A DNA stretch of 34,302 bases, taken from Cyanocohniella sp. LLY (GTDB lineage: Bacteria > Cyanobacteriota > Cyanobacteriia > Cyanobacteriales > Nostocaceae). Both the position numbers and the translations under genes were made by a program. The notes below the pieces were generated by a model. The model made no database searches. It saw nothing but the letters and a program-made list of their open reading frames with translations, and was not told the origin of the DNA. This document shows, one piece after another, positions 34,284 through 34,302 of this stretch (the stretch's first letter is position 1; every line of letters begins with the position of its first letter). The stretch is taken from contig JAKOMP010000070.1 in the NCBI GenBank assembly GCA_022241785.1, positions 1 to 34,302 of the forward strand, given 5' to 3'.

Positions 34284-34302
34284 TTTATTCTCTAGGTGCT
34301 AA

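Larger units (their letters stand above)
28489..34302. mobile_element. Type V-K CRISPR-associated transposon (partial, left side)
   Basis: The element starts at TGTACA (28489), 3 bp after tRNA-Ala, and continues past the right edge. In order it holds the end repeats, a homing repeat-spacer, a CRISPR array, tracrRNA, cas12k, a divergent small RHH gene and cargo (hsdM, hsdS). tnsB, tnsC and tniQ are not in view. In the Anabaena CAST the tns genes also lie many genes away from cas12k, so they are expected to the right. The other end should finish in TGTACA followed by the duplicated target CCATT (28484-28488 here), if the duplication is 5 bp. No second end was found up to 34302. Confidence 0.9.

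Noticed and set aside
31386-34302. Second CAST end inside the window
   Set aside because: No TGTACA with TTCGCANATT-type repeats was found between cas12k and the right edge.

Overview
The window is chromosomal DNA of a filamentous cyanobacterium, most likely Nostocales. I counted about twenty copies of the HIP1 octamer GCGATCGC. Plastid-type genes (ycf46, ycf3), a chloroplast-like pyruvate dehydrogenase E2, DUF29 and Uma2 proteins and a very large hybrid Ser/Thr-His kinase point the same way. Short interspersed repeats are abundant.

Left part (1-15000): the start of an ISL3-like transposase runs off the left edge. A giant serine/threonine kinase-ATPase-GAF-histidine kinase (minus) is divergent from ycf46 (plus). 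An SH3-domain protein, a glutathionyl-hydroquinone reductase with a broken YdhR-like gene just upstream, gatC, ycf3, a YedK/HMCES protein, a glutathione S-transferase, a MarR regulator, two DUF29-type proteins and a Uma2 nuclease follow, with miniature inverted-repeat elements between some of them.

Middle part (15000-28400): recQ; two small paralogous membrane-peptide genes flanking a 92-bp miniature element; an acyl-ACP/acyl-CoA synthetase followed by ylqD; pdhC (E2); an Rpn/DUF4351 nuclease-like gene; rtcB interrupted by a 322-residue intein with an HNH nuclease; and a methyltransferase translationally coupled to a HAD phosphatase.

Right part (28414-34302): one side of a type V-K CRISPR-associated transposon (CAST) inserted just downstream of tRNA-Ala(CGC). 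From the tRNA outward it holds the transposon end (TGTACA plus five TnsB-type repeats), a separate atypical repeat with a short homing spacer matching the anticodon arm of that tRNA next to a GTA PAM, a CRISPR array of four repeats and three spacers, a tracrRNA with its own promoter, and cas12k. Divergent from cas12k is a 59-codon ribbon-helix-helix gene, in the position held by the MerR-type repressor CvkR in the Anabaena CAST. Tandem CGCAAT boxes lie inside the predicted cas12k promoter and are a plausible operator for it. Cargo begins with a type I restriction-modification pair (hsdM and a half-length hsdS). tnsB, tnsC, tniQ and the far end are not in the window and are expected beyond its right edge.

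How the CAST should work (inference from characterised V-K systems): tracrRNA and the homing crRNA load nuclease-dead Cas12k, which binds the tRNA gene; TniQ-TnsC-TnsB then insert the element about 50-65 bp away. Here the end lies 54 bp past the PAM. The unusual points are the RHH regulator with its iterated operator, and an atypical homing repeat that pairs perfectly with the tracrRNA 3' end where the array repeats carry one mismatch.
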